Source of the DNA: Arenicella sp. | Lineage (GTDB): Bacteria > Pseudomonadota > Gammaproteobacteria > Arenicellales > Arenicellaceae | Assembly (NCBI GenBank): GCA_023301745.1 | Contig: JALZVW010000006.1 | Coordinates: 1 to 64,000, forward strand | Reading direction: 5' to 3' | Length of the DNA: 64,000 bases | Shown here: piece by piece, positions 62,614-64,000 of the stretch | How the letters are laid out: each line of letters begins with the position of its first letter | Numbering within the stretch: the first letter of the stretch is position 1 | Notes under the pieces: model-generated | The model's input: only the letters and a program-made list of their open reading frames with translations | Databases searched by the model: none | What the model was told of the DNA's origin: nothing | Program-made: the position numbers and the translations under genes

Positions 62614-63549
62614 TTGAAAATCATTTTATTAAAAGACAATACAGCCAAAAATGGTGCATTTTGCCTTTCTGGCCATAAATTGCTAATAAGTGGTGTTGCA
62701 TTGTTAGTTGCATTACCGGTATTTCTCGGGCTGACAAGCTATTGGGTTGTGTCGGCGATAGATCGCTCCTTGAACCCATTTGTAGACCCTCAATATCGTA
62801 TTGCGGTAGAGTCTCGCGTTAATGAGCAGCAGCAAGAGATGCTTAAAACGCGTAATTATGTTCGCCAGCATATGGATGTACTGGGTCGTCGCGTTGGTAG
62901 TCTACAAGCTCAAGTTTCTAGAATTAATGCAGTTGAAATGCGCATAGCTGAAACCTCTGGTATTAATTTAGAAGATTTTCAATTTGAACAAGACCCTCCA
63001 ATTGGCGGGGTAGTAGCGACTGAAAGTGTCGATTCTGAACAAGTTGATATTGAGAACGCCATTGTCGCGATCGAAAAAGAGCTTGCTCTGCGTGAATCTG
63101 AGATCGCCGCGGTTGATTTTTTGTTGTCACGTAATAGCCTAGAAACACAACAAACCCCAGCAGGCTGGCCTGTCGAAGGTGGGTGGGTGTCATCTAATTT
63201 TGGTTCTCGCCTACACCCAATTTCTGGTAAGAAACAGTTTCACCGAGGTGTCGACATACCTGGCAAAGAGGGGAGTGCTGTATTCGCGGTAGCTGATGGC
63301 GTTGTCATTCGTTCCGAGAAAGGCGGTACTTTTGGCTGGATGATCGAAATTGATCATGGCGATAGCTTAACAACGCTCTATAGTCACAATCGTAAAAATT
63401 TAGTATCGCAAGGTGAAACGGTTGTTAAAGGTCAAGCGATCGCTGAAATTGGTTCGACTGGGCGCTCTACCGGCCCACATCTGCACTTTGAAGTATCGAA
63501 AAACAATCGGAATATTAACCCTGTTCGGTACCTATATAAGAAGTCTTGA
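62614..63549 (+). CDS. M23 family metallopeptidase, membrane-anchored
   Basis: The product is a LytM-type endopeptidase or regulator acting on peptidoglycan peptides. It begins with a TTG (MKIILLKDNTAKNGAFCLSG); no ATG occurs until after the membrane helix, and the MKIILL opening is typical of the homologue beside secA. A membrane helix is at about 25-48. A coiled coil (about 65-105) follows. The M23 domain at about 195-305 has HRGVDIPG and HLHFEVSKNNRNINP, so the zinc ligands are present. 311 residues. Confidence 0.88.
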   Translation: MKIILLKDNTAKNGAFCLSGHKLLISGVALLVALPVFLGLTSYWVVSAIDRSLNPFVDPQYRIAVESRVNEQQQEMLKTRNYVRQHMDVLGRRVGSLQAQVSRINAVEMRIAETSGINLEDFQFEQDPPIGGVVATESVDSEQVDIENAIVAIEKELALRESEIAAVDFLLSRNSLETQQTPAGWPVEGGWVSSNFGSRLHPISGKKQFHRGVDIPGKEGSAVFAVADGVVIRSEKGGTFGWMIEIDHGDSLTTLYSHNRKNLVSQGETVVKGQAIAEIGSTGRSTGPHLHFEVSKNNRNINPVRYLYKKS

Positions 63550-63575
63550 TGAGCGCGCGTTTTTATTGATTAGAT

Positions 63576-63599
63576 AAAAGGGCGCTTGCGCCCTTTTTT
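63576..63599 (+). terminator. Rho-independent terminator after the M23 gene
   Basis: AAAAGGGCGC and GCGCCCTTTT are perfect 10 bp complements with a tiny loop, followed by further T. It lies 27 bases after the M23 stop and separates that gene from secA. Confidence 0.9.
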
Positions 63600-63827
63600 A
63601 ATGCACTCGTTATTTAAATAAATTAGGCTTAGTTCATGTGATCGAGACCTTATAAAAAGCCATCTTCGTTTCTCTAAATAGTCGCTTAGAACATGCTCAG
63701 GGAATAGTTCCTTGGAATTTAACTTTAAAGCCTTATACTTGAATGATATTCGGCATAAATCGTGTCTAAACCCTTAGCAGTTGGTAGTCATTAGCTATCA
63801 ATCAAATAACAATAATTAGGTTTACCT

Positions 63828-64000
63828 GTGTTAAAGAAAATTTTTGGTAGTCGTAATGACCGGTTAGTTCGACAAATGTCGAAACGAGTCAAGAAAATTA
63901 GCGACTTAGAGACGTCCTTTCAAAGCCTCAGTGATACAGAGTTGCAGGCCAAGACTGTCGAGTTTCGGTCTCGTTTAGAACAGGGTGAAACCTTAGATGA
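63828..64000 (+). CDS. secA: Preprotein translocase ATPase SecA (3' part beyond the window)
   Basis: SecA drives secreted proteins through SecYEG. Only the first 57 codons are in the window, so the ORF track misses it. The frame starts with a GTG and reads [20 protein letters not shown], then [20 protein letters not shown]. This matches the N-terminus of SecA (GSRNDR and LSDEELxxKTxEFRxRL). No secM-like gene is seen in the 228 bases upstream. Confidence 0.95.
   Translation, partial: MLKKIFGSRNDRLVRQMSKRVKKISDLETSFQSLSDTELQAKTVEFRSRLEQGETLD

Noticed and set aside
1-64000. CRISPR arrays, tRNA or rRNA genes, insertion sequences, prophage
   Set aside because: No array of spaced repeats, cloverleaf-like gene, transposase or phage gene was recognised on either strand by eye.

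Overview
The window is chromosomal DNA of a gammaproteobacterium with moderate to low GC. Four things point to this. The ispB/rplU divergent pair is present. The lpoA-yraN-(SIS isomerase)-BON lipoprotein block sits beside a divergent rsmI. rnpB lies directly upstream of the mraZ/dcw cluster. A dciA-like gene sits between lpxC and the M23 peptidase/secA pair. Gram-negative envelope genes (lpxC, lpoA, gmhA, rfaE2, chaperone-usher genes) and a meso-diaminopimelate type MurE agree. I cannot name the genus; an uncultured or marine lineage such as Arenicellales is only a guess.

Layout. 1-12.47 kb is the S10 (end), spc and alpha ribosomal operons, from rplB (5' truncated) to rplQ, with secY, rpmJ (missing from the ORF track) and rpoA, closed by a terminator. 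12.9-15.2 kb holds ispB (reverse) and rplU-rpmA with a strong promoter; L21 carries an extra C-terminal helix-hairpin-helix-like domain. 15.3-25.8 kb is the accessory part. It has an unrecognised 144-residue protein, a chaperone-usher fimbrial operon (pilin, attenuator hairpin, chaperone, usher, cysteine-free final subunit), a convergent PAS-LuxR regulator, an ECF sigma / membrane anti-sigma / subtilase operon, and a small outer-membrane barrel protein downstream of cysG.

25.8-41.6 kb contains cysG and a divergent trpD2/ybiB-like gene, a PilT/PilU ATPase, bcp, a HAD phosphatase, rppH, a stand-alone transpeptidase, and a decayed RND pump fragment. It then has the rsmI/lpoA-yraN-gmhA-dolP-rfaE2 block, a PBP4-type dacB and an Atm1-type ABC exporter. 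41.7-64 kb has pyrD, the RNase P RNA gene, and a complete division and cell wall cluster: mraZ-rsmH-ftsL-ftsI-murE-murF-mraY-murD-ftsW-murG-murC-ddlB-ftsQ-ftsA-ftsZ. lpxC, dciA (reverse), an M23 peptidase and the start of secA follow.

Most of the window is conserved housekeeping sequence. The best candidate for an under-described system is 15.8-25.1 kb. There an ECF sigma factor, a membrane anti-sigma whose periplasmic tail resembles a subtilase prodomain (inference), and a subtilase with an Asp in place of the oxyanion-hole Asn lie next to a fimbrial operon. Both the sigma operon and the pilin gene are preceded by GAAC-type (sigma-E-like) promoter candidates. No tRNA, rRNA, CRISPR array, insertion sequence or prophage was seen.
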